From Hydractinia symbiolongicarpus (taxonomy: Eukaryota > Cnidaria > Hydrozoa > Anthoathecata > Hydractiniidae), in the NCBI RefSeq assembly GCF_029227915.1, contig NC_079875.1, positions 1,550,001 through 1,614,000 on the forward strand: a stretch of 64,000 bases of DNA, written 5' to 3'. Of this stretch, positions 1-13,353 are shown in pieces (the first letter of the stretch is position 1; every line of letters starts with the position of its first letter). The notes beneath the pieces are model-generated. The model was not told the DNA's origin. It made no database searches and saw nothing but the letters and a program-made list of their open reading frames with translations. Both the position numbers and the translations under genes were made by a program.

Positions 1-529
1 TACACCCTGGGTACTCTCTTTGTAAACTTTTGACTATACGGGCCGAGTCCGGGAATTACGGGAAATCGCAGGTTTTCGTGTGCCGGCGATTAAACTTCTT
101 TTATTCAGCGTCTCATCAAAAATGAAACCATTTTTAAAAACTACAAGTCTCATGGGCTTTAGTGGTAAAATAATAATTTAAAAAATCGTTTGGGAAATGA
201 GTTTACTCACTGGGTACTTTCTTTGTATACTTTTGACTATACGGGCCGAGTCCGGGATTTACGGGAAGTTGCAGGTTTTCGTTTGCAGGCGATTAAACTT
301 CTTTTATTCAGCGTCTCATGAAAAATGAAAACATTTTTGAAAACTACAAGTCTCATGCGTTTTAGTGGTGAAAAAATAATTTAAAAAATCGTTCGGGAAA
401 TGAGTTTACACCCTGGGTACTCTCTTTGTATACTTTTGACTATACGGGCCGAGTCCTGGAATTACGGGAAATCGCAGGTTTTCGTTTGCCGGCGATTAAA
501 CTTCTTTCATTCAGCGTCTCATCAAAAAA

Positions 530-3500
530 TGAAAACATTTTTGAAAACTACAAGTCTCAAGCGTTTTAGTGGTGAAAAGATAATTTAAAAAATCGTTTTG
601 GAAATGAGTTTACTCACTGGGTACTTTCCTTGTATACTTTCGACTATGCGGGCCGAGTCCGAGATTTACGGGAAATCGCGGGTTTTCGTTTGCCGGCGAT
701 TAAACTTCTTTTATTCAGCGTCTCATCAAAAATGAAAACATTTTTAAAAACTACAAGTCTCATGGGCTTTAGTGGTGAAATAATAATTTAAATAATCGTT
801 TGGGAAATGAGTTTACTCCCTGGGTACTTTCTTTGTATACTTTTGACTATACGGGCCGAGTCCGGGATTTACGGGAAATAGCAGGTTTTCGTTTGCCGGC
901 GATTAAACTTCTTTTATTCAGCGTCTCATCAAAAATGAAAACATTTTTGAAAACTACAAGTCTCATGCGTTTTAGTGGTGAAAAAATAATTTAAAAAATC
1001 GTTCGGGAAATGAGTTTACACCCTGGGTACTTTCTTTGTATACTTTTGACTATACGGGCCGATTTGGGGATTTACGGGAAATCGCAGGTTTTCGTTTGCC
1101 GGCGATTAAACTTCTTTTATTCAGCGTCTCATCAAAAATGAAAACATTTTTAAAAACTAAAAGTCTCATGGGCTTTAGTGGTGAAATAAAAATTTAAATA
1201 ATCGTTTGGGAAATGAGTTTACACCCTGGGTACTTTCTTTGTATACTTTTGACTATACGGGCCGAGTCGAGGATTTACGGGAAATCGCAGGTTTTCGTTT
1301 GCCGGCGATTAAACTTCTTTTATTCAGCGTCTCATCAAAAGTGAAAACATTTTTGAAAACTACAAGTCTCATGCGTTTTAGTGGTGAAAAAATAATTTAA
1401 AAAATCGTTCGAGAAATGAGTTTACACACTGGGTACTTTCTTTGTATACTTTTGACTATACGGGCCGAGTCCGGGATTTACGGGAAATCGCAGGTTTTCG
1501 TTTGCCGGCGATTAAACCACTTTCATTAAGCGTCTCATCAAAAATGAAAAGATTTCTGAAAACTACAAGTCTCATGCGTTTTAGTGGTGAATAAATTAAT
1601 TAAAAAATTGTTCGGGAAATGAGTTTACTCCCTGGGTACTATCTTTGTATACTTTTGACTATACGGGCCAAGCCCGGGATTTACGGGAAATCGCGGGTTT
1701 TCGTTTGCCGGAGATTAAACTTCTTTTATTCACGTCTCATCAGAAATGAAAACATTTTTGAAAACTACAAGTCTTATGCGTTTTAGTGGTGAAAAAATAA
1801 TTTAAAAAATCGTTCTGGAAATAAGTTTACTCGCAGGGCACTTTCTTTGTATACATTCGACTATACGGGTCAAGCCCGGGATTTACGGGAAATCGCGGGT
1901 TTTCGTTTGCCGGTGATTAAACCACTTTCATTAAGCGTCTCATCAAAAATGAAAACATTTTTAAAAACTTCAAGTCTCATGGGCTTTAGTGGTGAATTAA
2001 TAATTTAAATAATCGTTTGGGAAATGAGTTTACTCCCTGGGTACTTTCTTTGTATACTTTTGACTATACGGGCCGAGTCCGGGATTTACGGGAAATAGCA
2101 GGTTTTCGTTTGCCGGCGATTAAACTTCTTTTATTCAGCGTCTCATCAAAAATGAAAACATTTTTGAAAACTACAAGTCTCATGCGTTTTAGTGGTGGAG
2201 AAATAATTTAAAAAATCGTTCGGGAAATGAGTTTACACCCTGGGTACTTTCTTTGTATACTTTTGACTATACGGGCCGAGTCGGGGATTTACGGGAAATC
2301 GCAGGTTTTCGTTTGCCGGCGATTAAACTTCTTTTATTCAGCGTCTCATAAAAAATGAAAACATTTTTAAAAACTAAAAGTCTCATGGGCTTTAGTGGTG
2401 AAATAATAATTTAAATAATCGTTTGGGAAAAGAGTTTACACCCTGGGTACTTTCTTTGTATACTTTCGACTATACGGGCCGAGTCGAGGATTTACGGGAA
2501 ATCGCAGGTTTTCGTTTGCCGGCGATTAAACTTCTTTTATTCAGCGTCTCATCAAAAATGAAAACATTTTTGAAAACTACAAGTCTCATGCGTTTTAGTG
2601 GTGAAAAAATAATTTAAAAAATCGTTCGAGAAATGAGTTTACACACTGGGTACTTTCTTTGTATACTTTTGACTATACGGGCCGAGTCCGGGATTTACGG
2701 GAAATCGCAGGTTTTCGTTTGCCGGCGATTAAACCACTTTCATTAAGCGTCTCATCAAAAATGAAAAGATTTCTGAAAACTACAAGTCTCATGCGTTTTA
2801 GTGGTGAATAAATGAATTAAAAAATTGTTCGGGAAATGAGTTTACTCCCTGGGTACTATCTTTGTATACTTTTGACTATACGGGCCAAGCCCGGGATTTA
2901 CGGGAAATCGCGGGTTTTCGTTTGCCGGAGATTAAACTTCTTTTATTCAGCGTCTCATCAGAAATGAAAACATTTTTGAAAACTACAAGTCTCATGGGCT
3001 TTAGTGGTGAAATAATAATTTAAAAAATCGTTCGGGAAATGAGTTTACACCCTGGGTACTATCTTTGTATACTTTTGACTATACGGGCCAAGCCCGGGAT
3101 TTACGGGAAATCGCGGGTTTTCGTTTGCCGGAGATTAAACTTCTTTTATTCAGCGTCTCATCAGAAATGAAAACATTTTTGAAAACTACAAGTCTTATGC
3201 GTTTTAGTGGTGAAAAAATAATTTAAAAAATCGTTCTGAAAATAAGTTTACTCGCAGGGCACTTTCTTTGTATACATTCGACTATACGGGTCAAGCCCGG
3301 GATTTACGGGAAATTGCGGGTTTTCGTTTGCCGGCGATTAAACCACTTTCATTAAGCGTCTCATCAAAAATGAAAAGATTTCTGAAAACTACAAGTCTCA
3401 TGCGTTTTAGTGGTGAATAAATTAATTAAAAAATTGTTCGGGAAATGAGTTTACTGCCTGGGTACTATCTTTGTATACTTTTGACTATACGGGCCAAGCC

Positions 3501-5806
3501 CGGGATTTACGGGAAATCGCGGGTTTTCGTTTGCCGGAGATTAAACTTCTTTTATTCACGTCTCATCAGAAATGAAAACATTTTTGAAAACTACAAGTCT
3601 TATGCGTTTTAGTGGTGAAAAAATAATTTAAAAAATCGTTCTGGAAATAAGTTTACTCGCAGGGCACTTTCTTTGTATACATTCGACTATACGGGTCAAG
3701 CCCAGGATTTACGGGAAATCGCGGGTTTTCGTTTGCCGGTGATTAAACCTCTTTCATTAAGCGTCTCATCAAAAATGAAAACATTTTTAAAAACTTCAAG
3801 TCTCATGGGCTTTAGTGGTGAATTAATAATTTAAATAATCGTTTGGGAAATGAGTTTACTCCCTGGGTACTTTCTTTGTATACTTTTGACTATACGGGCC
3901 GAGTCCGGGATTTACGGGAAATAGCAGGTTTTCGTTTGCCGGCGATTAAACTTCTTTTATTCAGCGTCTCATCAAAAATGAAAACATTTTTGAAAACTAC
4001 AAGTCTCATGCGTTTTAGTGGTGGAGAAATAATTTAAAAAATCGTTCGGGAAATGAGTTTACACCCTGGGTACTTTCTTTGTATACTTTTGACTATACGG
4101 GCCGAGTCGGGGATTTACGGGAAATCGCAGGTTTTCGTTTGCCGGCGATTAAACTTCTTTTATTCAGCGTCTCATAAAAAATGAAAACATTTTTAAAAAC
4201 TAAAAGTCTCATGGGCTTTAGTGGTGAAATAATAATTTAAATAATCGTTTGGGAAAAGAGTTTACACCCTGGGTACTTTCTTTGTATACTTTCGACTATA
4301 CGGGCCGAGTCGAGGATTTACGGGAAATCGCAGGTTTTCGTTTGCCGGCGATTAAACTTCTTTTATTCAGCGTCTCATCAAAAATGAAAACATTTTTGAA
4401 AACTACAAGTCTCATGCGTTTTAGTGGTGAAAAAATAATTTAAAAAATCGTTCGAGAAATGAGTTTACACACTGGGTACTTTCTTTGTATACTTTTGACT
4501 ATACGGGCCGAGTCCGGGATTTACGGGAAATCGCAGGTTTTCGTTTGCCGGCGATTAAACCACTTTCATTAAGCGTCTCATCAAAAATGAAAAGATTTCT
4601 GAAAACTACAAGTCTCATGCGTTTTAGTGGTGAATAAATGAATTAAAAAATTGTTCGGGAAATGAGTTTACTCCCTGGGTACTATCTTTGTATACTTTTG
4701 ATTATGCGGGCCAAGCCCGGGATTTACGGGAAATCGCGGGTTTTCGTTTGCCGGAGATTAAACTTCTTTTATTCAGCGTCTCATCAGAAATGAAAACATT
4801 TTTGAAAACTACAAGTCTTATGCGTTTTAGTGGTGAAAAAATAATTTAAAAAATCGTTCTGGAAATAAGTTTACTCGCAGGGCACTTTCTTTGTATACAT
4901 TCGACTATACGGGTCAAGCCCGGGATTTACGGGAAATCGCGGATTTTCGTTTGCCGGTGATTAAACCTCTTTCATTAAGCGTCTCATCAAAAATGAAAAC
5001 ATTTTTAAAAACTACAAGTCTCATGGGCTTTAGTGGTGAAATAATAATTTAAAAAATCGTTCGGGAAATGAGTTTACACCCTGGGTACTATCTTTGTATA
5101 CTTTTGACTATACGGGCCAAGCCCGGGATTTACGGGAAATCGCGGGTTTTCGTTTGCCGGAGATTAAACTTCTTTTATTCAGCGTCTCATCAGAAATGAA
5201 AACATTTTTGAAAACTACAAGTCTTATGCGTTTTAGTGGTGAAAAAATAATTTAAAAAATCGTTCTGAAAATAAGTTTACTCGCAGGGCACTTTCTTTGT
5301 ATACATTCGACTATACGGGTCAAGCCCGGGATTTACGGGAAATTGCGGGTTTTCGTTTGCCGGTGATTAAACCTCTTTCATTAAGCGTCTCATCAAAAAT
5401 GAAAACATTTTTAAAAACTACAAATCTCATGGGCTTTAGTGGTGAAATAATATTTTAAGAAATCGTTCGGGAAATGAGTTTACACCCTGGGTACTTTCTT
5501 TGTATACTTTTTACTATACGGGCCGAGTCCGGGATTTACGGGAAATCGCAGGTTTTCGTTTGCCGGCGATTAGACTTCTTTTATTCAGCGTCTCATCAAA
5601 AATGTAAACATTTTTGAAAACTACAAGTCTCATGCGTTTTAGTGGTGAAGAAATAATTTAAAAAACCGTTCGGGAAATGAGTTTACTCCCTGGGTACTTT
5701 CTTTGTATACTTTTGACTATACGGGCCGAGTCCGGGATTTACGGGAAGTCGCGGGTTTTCGTTTGCCGGCGATTAAACTTCTTTTATTCAGCGTCTCATC
5801 AAAAAT
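530..5806. repeat. Higher-order repeat 1, copy 1 (~5276 bp, 26 monomers)
   Basis: Diagnostic monomer variants recur 5276 bp downstream. The monomer at 800 matches that at 6076, 1206 matches 6482, 2017 matches 7293 and 2423 matches 7699, including private changes such as the GTGAAAACA variant near 1340. Homology begins around 530, since the monomer before it differs from the one before 5807. Boundaries are approximate by tens of bases. Confidence 0.85.
2017..5360. repeat. Internal 9-monomer duplication within HOR 1
   Basis: The block starting at 2017 is repeated at 3843, an 1826-bp (9-monomer) offset. It carries the same GTGGAGAAATAATTT variant (about 2193 and 4019) and the same GGGAAAAGAG variant (about 2425 and 4251). 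The offset becomes about 2030 bp after roughly 4850 because one class B monomer is extra in the second unit. The corresponding pair in copy 2 of HOR 1 is at 7293 and 9322. Confidence 0.8.
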
Positions 5807-8800
5807 GAAAATATTTTTGAAAACTACAAGTCTCAAGCGTTTTAGTGGTGAAAAGATAATTTAAAAAATCGTTTTGGAAATGAGTTTACTCACTGGGTAC
5901 TTTCCTTGTATACTTTCGACTATGCGGGCCGAGTCCGAGATTTACGGGAAATCGCGGGTTTTCGTTTGCCGGCGATTAAACTTCTTTTATTCAGCGTCTC
6001 ATCAAAAATGAAAACATTTTTAAAAACTACAAGTCTCATGGGCTTTAGTGGTGAAATAATAATTTAAATAATCGTTTGGGAAATGAGTTTACTCCCTGGG
6101 TACTTTCTTTGTATACTTTTGACTATACGGGCCGAGTCCGGGATTTACGGGAAATAGCAGGTTTTCGTTTGCCGGCGATTAAACTTCTTTTATTCAGCGT
6201 CTCATCAAAAATGAAAACATTTTTGAAAACTACAAGTCTCATACGTTTTAGTGGTGAAAAAATAATTTAAAAAATCGTTCGGGAAATGAGTTTACACCCT
6301 GGGTACTTTCTTTGTATACTTTTGACTATACGGGCCGAGTTGGGGATTTACGGGAAATCGCAGGTTTTCGTTTGCCGGCGATTAAACTTCTTTTATTCAG
6401 CGTCTCATCAAAAATGAAAACATTTTTAAAAACTTAAAGTCTCATGGGCTTTAGTGGTGAAATAAAAATTTAAATAATCGTTTGGGAAATGAGTTTACAC
6501 CCTGGGTACTTTCTTTGTATACTTTTGACTATACGGGCCGAGTCGAGGATTTACGGGAAATCGCAGGTTTTCGTTTGCCGGCGATTAAACTTCTTTTATT
6601 CAGCGTCTCATCAAAAGTGAAAACATTTTTGAAAACTACAAGTCTCATGCGTTTTAGTGGTGAAAAAATAATTTAAAAAATCGTTCGAGAAATGAGTTTA
6701 CACACTGGGTACTTTCTTTGTATACTTTTGACTATACGGGCCGAGTCCGGGATTTACGGGAAATCGCAGGTTTTCGTTTGCCGGCGATTAAACCACTTTC
6801 ATTAAGCGTCTCATCAAAAATGAAAAGATTTCTGAAAACTACAAGTCTCATGCGTTTTAGTGGTGAATAAATTAATTAAAAAATTGTTCGGGAAATGAGT
6901 TTACTCCCTGGGTACTATCTTTGTATACTTTTGACTATACGGGCCAAGCCCGGGATTTACGGGAAATCGCGGGTTTTCGTTTGCCGGAGATTAAACTTCT
7001 TTTATTCACGTCTCATCAGAAATGAAAACATTTTTGAAAACTACAAGTCTTATGCGTTTTAGTGGTGAAAAAATAATTTAAAAAATCGTTCTGGAAATAA
7101 GTTTACTCGCAGGGCACTTTCTTTGTATACATTCGACTATACGGGTCAAGCCCGGGATTTACGGGAAATCGCGGGTTTTCGTTTGCCGGTGATTAAACCA
7201 CTTTCATTAAGCGTCTCATCAAAAATGAAAACATTTTTAAAAACTTCAAGTCTCATGGGCTTTAGTGGTGAATTAATAATTTAAATAATCGTTTGGGAAA
7301 TGAGTTTACTCCCTGGGTACTTTCTTTGTATACTTTTGACTATACGGGCCGAGTCCGGGATTTACGGGAAATAGCAGGTTTTCGTTTGCCGGCGATTAAA
7401 CTTCTTTTATTCAGCGTCTCATCAAAAATGAAAACATTTTTGAAAACTACAAGTCTCATGCGTTTTAGTGGTGGAGAAATAATTTAAAAAATCGTTCGGG
7501 AAATGAGTTTACACCCTGGGTACTTTCTTTGTATACTTTTGACTATACGGGCCGAGTCGGGGATTTACGGGAAATCGCAGGTTTTCGTTTGCCGGCGATT
7601 AAACTTCTTTTATTCAGCGTCTCATAAAAAATGAAAACATTTTTAAAAACTAAAAGTCTCATGGGCTTTAGTGGTGAAATAATAATTTAAATAATCGTTT
7701 GGGAAAAGAGTTTACACCCTGGGTACTTTCTTTGTATACTTTCGACTATACGGGCCGAGTCGAGGATTTACGGGAAATCGCAGGTTTTCGTTTGCCGGCG
7801 ATTAAACTTCTTTTATTCAGCGTCTCATCAAAAATGAAAACATTTTTGAAAACTACAAGTCTCATGCGTTTTAGTGGTGAAAAAATAATTTAAAAAATCG
7901 TTCGAGAAATGAGTTTACACACTGGGTACTTTCTTTGTATACTTTTGACTATACGGGCCGAGTCCGGGATTTACGGGAAATCGCAGGTTTTCGTTTGCCG
8001 GCGATTAAACCACTTTCATTAAGCGTCTCATCAAAAATGAAAAGATTTCTGAAAACTACAAGTCTCATGCGTTTTAGTGGTGAATAAATGAATTAAAAAA
8101 TTGTTCGGGAAATGAGTTTACTCCCTGGGTACTATCTTTGTATACTTTTGACTATACGGGCCAAGCCCGGGATTTACGGGAAATCGCGGGTTTTCGTTTG
8201 CCGGAGATTAAACTTCTTTTATTCAGCGTCTCATCAGAAATGAAAACATTTTTGAAAACTACAAGTCTTATGCGTTTTAGTGGTGAAAAAATAATTTAAA
8301 AAATCGTTCTGGAAATAAGTTTACTCGCAGGGCACTTTCTTTGTATACATTCGACTTTACGGGTCAAGCCCGGGATTTACGGGAAATCGCGGATTTTCGT
8401 TTGCCGGTGATTAAACCTCTTTCATTAAGCGTCTCATCAAAAATGAAAACATTTTTAAAAACTACAAGTCTCATGGGCTTTAGTGGTGAAATAATAATTT
8501 AAAAAATCGTTCGGGAAATGAATTTACACCCTGGGTACTATCTTTGTATACTTTTGACTATACGGGCCAAGCCCGGGATTTACGGGAAATCGCGGGTTTT
8601 CGTTTGCCGGAGATTAAACTTCTTTTATTCAGCGTCTCATCAGAAATGAAAACATTTTTGAAAACTACAAGTCTTATGCGTTTTAGTGGTGAAAAAATAA
8701 TTTAAAAAATCGTTCTGAAAATAAGTTTACTCGCAGGGCACTTTCTTTGTATACATTCGACTATACGGGTCAAGCCCGGGATTTACGGGAAATTGCGGGT

Positions 8801-11290
8801 TTTCGTTTGCCGGCGATTAAACCACTTTCATTAAGCGTCTCATCAAAAATGAAAAGATTTCTGAAAACTACAAGTCTCATGCGTTTTAGTGGTGAATAAA
8901 TTAATTAAAAAATTGTTCGGGAAATGAGTTTACTCCCTGGGTACTATCTTTGTATACTTTTGACTATACGGGCCAAGCCCGGGATTTACGGGAAATCGCG
9001 GGTTTTCGTTTGACGGAGATTAAACTTCTTTTATTCACGTCTCATCAGAAATGAAAACATTTTTGAAAACTACAAGTCTTATGCGTTTTAGTGGTGAAAA
9101 AATAATTTAAAAAATCGTTCTGGAAATAAGTTTACTCGCAGGGCACTTTCTTTGTATACATTCGACTATACGGGTCAAGCCCGGGATTTACGGGAAATCG
9201 CGGGTTTTCGTTTGCCGGTGATTAAACCTCTTTCATTAAGCGTCTCATCAAAAATGAAAACATTTTTAAAAACTTCAAGTCTCATGGGCTTTAGTGGTGA
9301 ATTAATAATTTAAATAATCGTTTGGGAAATGAGTTTACTCCCTGGGTACTTTCTTTGTATACTTTTGACTATACGGGCCGAGTCCGGGATTTACGGGAAA
9401 TAGCAGGTTTTCGTTTGCCGGCGATTAAACTTCTTTTATTCAGCGTCTCATCAAAAATAAAAACATTTTTGAAAACTACAAGTCTCATGCGTTTTAGTGG
9501 TGGAGAAATAATTTAAAAAATCGTTCGGGAAATGAGTTTACACCCTGGGTACTTTCTTTGTATACTTTTGACTATACGGGCCGAGTCGGGGATTTACGGG
9601 AAATCGCAGGTTTTCGTTTGCCGGCGATTAAACTTCTTTTATTCAGCGTCTCATAAAAAATGAAAACATTTTTAAAAACAAAAAGTCTCATGGGCTTTAG
9701 TGGTGAAATAATAATTTAAATAATCGTTTGGGAAAAGAGTTTACACCCTGGGTACTTTCTTTGTATACTTTCGACTATACGGGCCGAGTCGAGGATTTAC
9801 GGGAAATCGCAGGTTTTCGTTTGCCGGCGATTAAACTTCTTTTATTCAGCGTCTCATCAAAAATGAAAACATTTTTGAAAACTACAAGTCTCATGCGTTT
9901 TAGTGGTGAAAAAATAATTTAAAAAATCGTTCGAGAAATGAGTTTACACACTGGGTACTTTCTTTGTATACTTTTGACTATACGGGCCGAGTCCGGGATT
10001 TACGGGAAATCGCAGGTTTTCGTTTGCCGGCGATTAAACCACTTTCATTAAGCGTCTCATCAAAAATGAAAAGATTTCTGAAAACTACAAGTCTCATGCG
10101 TTTTAGTGGTGAATAAATGAATTAAAAAATTGTTCGGGAAATGAGTTTACTCCCTGGGTACTATCTTTGTATACTTTTGACTATACGGGCCAAGCCCGGG
10201 ATTTACGGGAAATCGCGGGTTTTCGTTTGCCGGAGATTAAACTTCTTTTATTCAGCGTCTCATCAGAAATGAAAACATTTTTGAAAACTACAAGTCTTAT
10301 GCGTTTTAGTGGTGAAAAAATAATTTAAAAAATCGTTCTGGAAATAAGTTTACTCGCAGGGCACTTTCTTTGTATACATTCGACTATACGGGTCAAGCCC
10401 GGGATTTACGGGAAATCGCGGATTTTCGTTTGCCGGTGATTAAACCTCTTTCATTAAGCGTCTCATCAAAAATGAAAACATTTTTAAAAACTACAAGTCT
10501 CATGGGCTTTAGTGGTGAAATAATAATTTAAAAAATCGTTCGGGAAATGAGTTTACACCCTGGGTACTATCTTTGTATACTTTTGACTATACGGGCCAAG
10601 CCCGGGATTTACGGGAAATCGCGGGTTTTCGTTTGCCGGAGATTAAACTTCTTTTATTCAGCGTCTCATCAGAAATGAAAACATTTTTGAAAACTACAAG
10701 TCTTATGCGTTTTAGTGGTGAAAAAATAATTTAAAAAATCGTTCTGAAAATAAGTTTACTCGCAGGGCACTTTCTTTGTATACATTCGACTATACGGGTC
10801 AAGCCCGGGATTTACGGGAAATTGCGGGTTTTCGTTTGCCGGTGATTAAACCTCTTTCATTAAGCGTCTCATCAAAAATGAAAACATTTTTAAAAACTAC
10901 AAATCTCATGGGCTTTAGTGGTGAATGAATATTTTAAGAAATCGTTCGGGAAATGAGTTTACACCCTGGGTACTTTCTTTGTATACTTTTTAGTATACGG
11001 GCCGAGTCCGGGATTTACGGGAAATCGCAGGTTTTCGTTTGCCGCGATTAGACTTCTTTTATTCAGCGTCTCATCAAAAATGTAAACATTTTTGAAAACT
11101 ACAAGTCTCATGCGTTTTAGTGGTGAAGAAATAATTTAAAAAACCGTTCGGGAAATGAGTTTACTCCCTGGGTACTTTCTTTGTATACTTTTGACTATAC
11201 GGGCCGAGTCCGGGATTTACGGGAAGTCGCGGGTTTTCGTTTGCCGGCGATTAAACTTCTTTTATTCAGCGTCTCATCAAAAATGAAAAT
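5807..11290. repeat. Higher-order repeat 1, copy 2 (~5479 bp, 27 monomers)
   Basis: Second tandem copy of the preceding block. The offset from copy 1 is 5276 bp at its left end and 5479 bp at its right end (3843 matches 9322, 4249 matches 9728). Copy 2 has therefore gained one monomer near 8300-8500, or copy 1 has lost one. The tail of both copies has the rare TATTTTAAGAAATCG linker (about 5450 and 10930) and the ATTAGACTTC variant (about 5571 and 11047). Confidence 0.85.
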
Positions 11291-11730
11291 ATTTTTGAAA
11301 ACTACAAGTCTTATGCGTTTTAGTGGTGAAAAAATAATTTAAAAAATCGTTCTGGAAATAAGTTTACTCGCAGGGCACTTTCTTTGTATACATTCGACTA
11401 TACGGGTCAAGCACGGGATTTACGGGAAATCGCGGGTTTTCGTTTGCCGGTGATTAAACCTCTTTCATTAAGCGTCTCATCAAAAATGAAAAAATTTTTA
11501 AAAACTACAAGTCTCATGGGCTTTAGTGGTGAAATAATAATTTAAAAAATCGTTCGGGAAATGAGTTTACACCCTGGGTACTATCTTTGTATACTTTTGA
11601 CTATACGGGCCAAGCCCGGGATTTACGGGAAATCGCGGGTTTTCGTTTGCCGGAGATTAAACTTCTTTTATTCAGCGTCTCATCAGAAATGAAAACATTT
11701 TTGAAAACTACAAGTCTTATGCGTTTTAGT

Positions 11731-13353
11731 GGTAAAAAAATAATTTAAAAAATCGTTCTGGAAATAAGTTTACTCGCAGGGCACTTTCTTTGTATACATT
11801 CGACTATACGGGTCAAGCCCGGGATTTACGGGAAATCGCGGGTTTTCGTTTGCCGGTGATTAAACCTCTTTCATTAAGCGTCTCATCAAAAATGAAAACA
11901 TTTTTAAAAACTACAAGTCTCATGGGCTTTAGTGGTGAAATAATAATTTAAAAAATCGTTCGGGAAATGAGTTTACACCCTGGGTACTTTCTTTGTATAC
12001 TTTTTACTATACGGGCCGAGTCCGGGATTTACGGGAAATCGCAGGTTTTCGTTTGCCGGCGATTAAACTTCTTTTTATCAGCGTCTCATCAAAAATGTAA
12101 ACATTTTTGAAAACTACAAGTCTCATGCGTTTTAGTGGTGAAGAAATAATTTAAAAAATCGTTCGGGAAATGAGTTTACTCCCTGGGTACTTTCTTTGTA
12201 TACTTTTGACTATGCGGGCCGAGTCCCGGGTTTACGGGAAATAGCGGGTTTTCGTTTGCCGGCGATTAAACTTCTTTTATTTAGCGTCTCATCAAAAATG
12301 AGAACATTTTTGAAAACTACAAGTCTCAAGCGTTTTAGTGGTGAAAAGATAATTTAAAAAATCGTTTTGGAAATGAGTTTACTCACAGGGTACTTTCTTT
12401 GTATACATTCGACTATACGGGCCAAGCCCGGGATTTACGGGAAATCGCGGGTTTTCGTTTGCTGACGATTAAACCGCTTTCATTAAGCGTCTCATCAAAA
12501 ATGAAAACATTTCTGAAAACTACAAGTCTCATGCGTTTTAGTGGTGAAAAAATAATTTAAAAATTCGTTGGGGAAATGAGTTTACTCACTGGGTACTTTC
12601 CTTGTATACTTTTGACTATACGGGCCGAGACCGGGATTTACGGGAAATTGCGGGTTTTCGTTTGCCGGCGATTAAACTTCTTTTATTCAGCGTCTCATCA
12701 AAGATGAAAACATTTTTAAATCTACAAGTCTCATGGGCTTTAGTGGTGAAATAATAATTTAAAAAATCTTTTGGGAAATGAGTTTACTCCCTGGGTACTT
12801 TCTTTGTATACTTTTGACTATACGTGCCGAGTGCAGGATTTACTTGAAATCGCAGGTTTTCGTTTGCCGGCGATTAAACTTCTTTTATTCAGCGTGTCAT
12901 CAAAAATGAAAACATTTTTGAAAATTACAAGTCTCATGCGTTTTAGTGATGAAAAAATAATTTAAAAAATCGTTCGGGAAATGAGTTTACACCCTGGGTA
13001 CTTCCTTTGTATACTTTTGACTATACGGGCCGAGTCCGGGATTTACGGGAAATCGCAGGTTTTCGTTTGCCGGCGATTAAACTTCTTTTATTCAGCGTCT
13101 CATCAAAAATGAAAACATTTTTAAAAACTACAAGTCTCATGGGCTTTAGTGGTGAAATATTAATTTAAAAAATCGTTTGGGAAATGAGTTTACTCCCTGG
13201 GTACTTTCTTTGTATACTTTTGACTATACGGGCCGAGTCCAGGATTTACGGGAAATTGCAGGTTTTCGTTTGCCGGCGATTAAACTTCTTTTATTCAGCG
13301 TCTCATCAAAAATGAAAACATTTTTGAAAACTACAAGTCTCATGCGTTTTAGT
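11731..13353. repeat. Higher-order repeat 2, copy 1 (1623 bp, 8 monomers)
   Basis: Variants recur at an exact 1623-bp offset: the monomer at 12771 (with ACTATACGTGCCGAGTGC) matches 14394, and 13177 matches 14800. The GGTAAAAAAATAATTT linker at 11731 matches 13354. A few substitutions separate the copies, for example TACTTGAAATCG at 12841 against TACGGGAAATCA at 14464. Confidence 0.85.

Noticed and set aside
800-994. Recurring ~64-codon open frames in class A satellite monomers, plus strand
   Set aside because: They come back in dozens of monomers simply because the monomer repeats. Most begin at TTG (for example 800-802), not ATG; the monomer length of about 203 is not a multiple of three; and many neighbouring monomers carry stops. 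No domain, signal peptide or separate regulation is visible. I treat them as non-coding.
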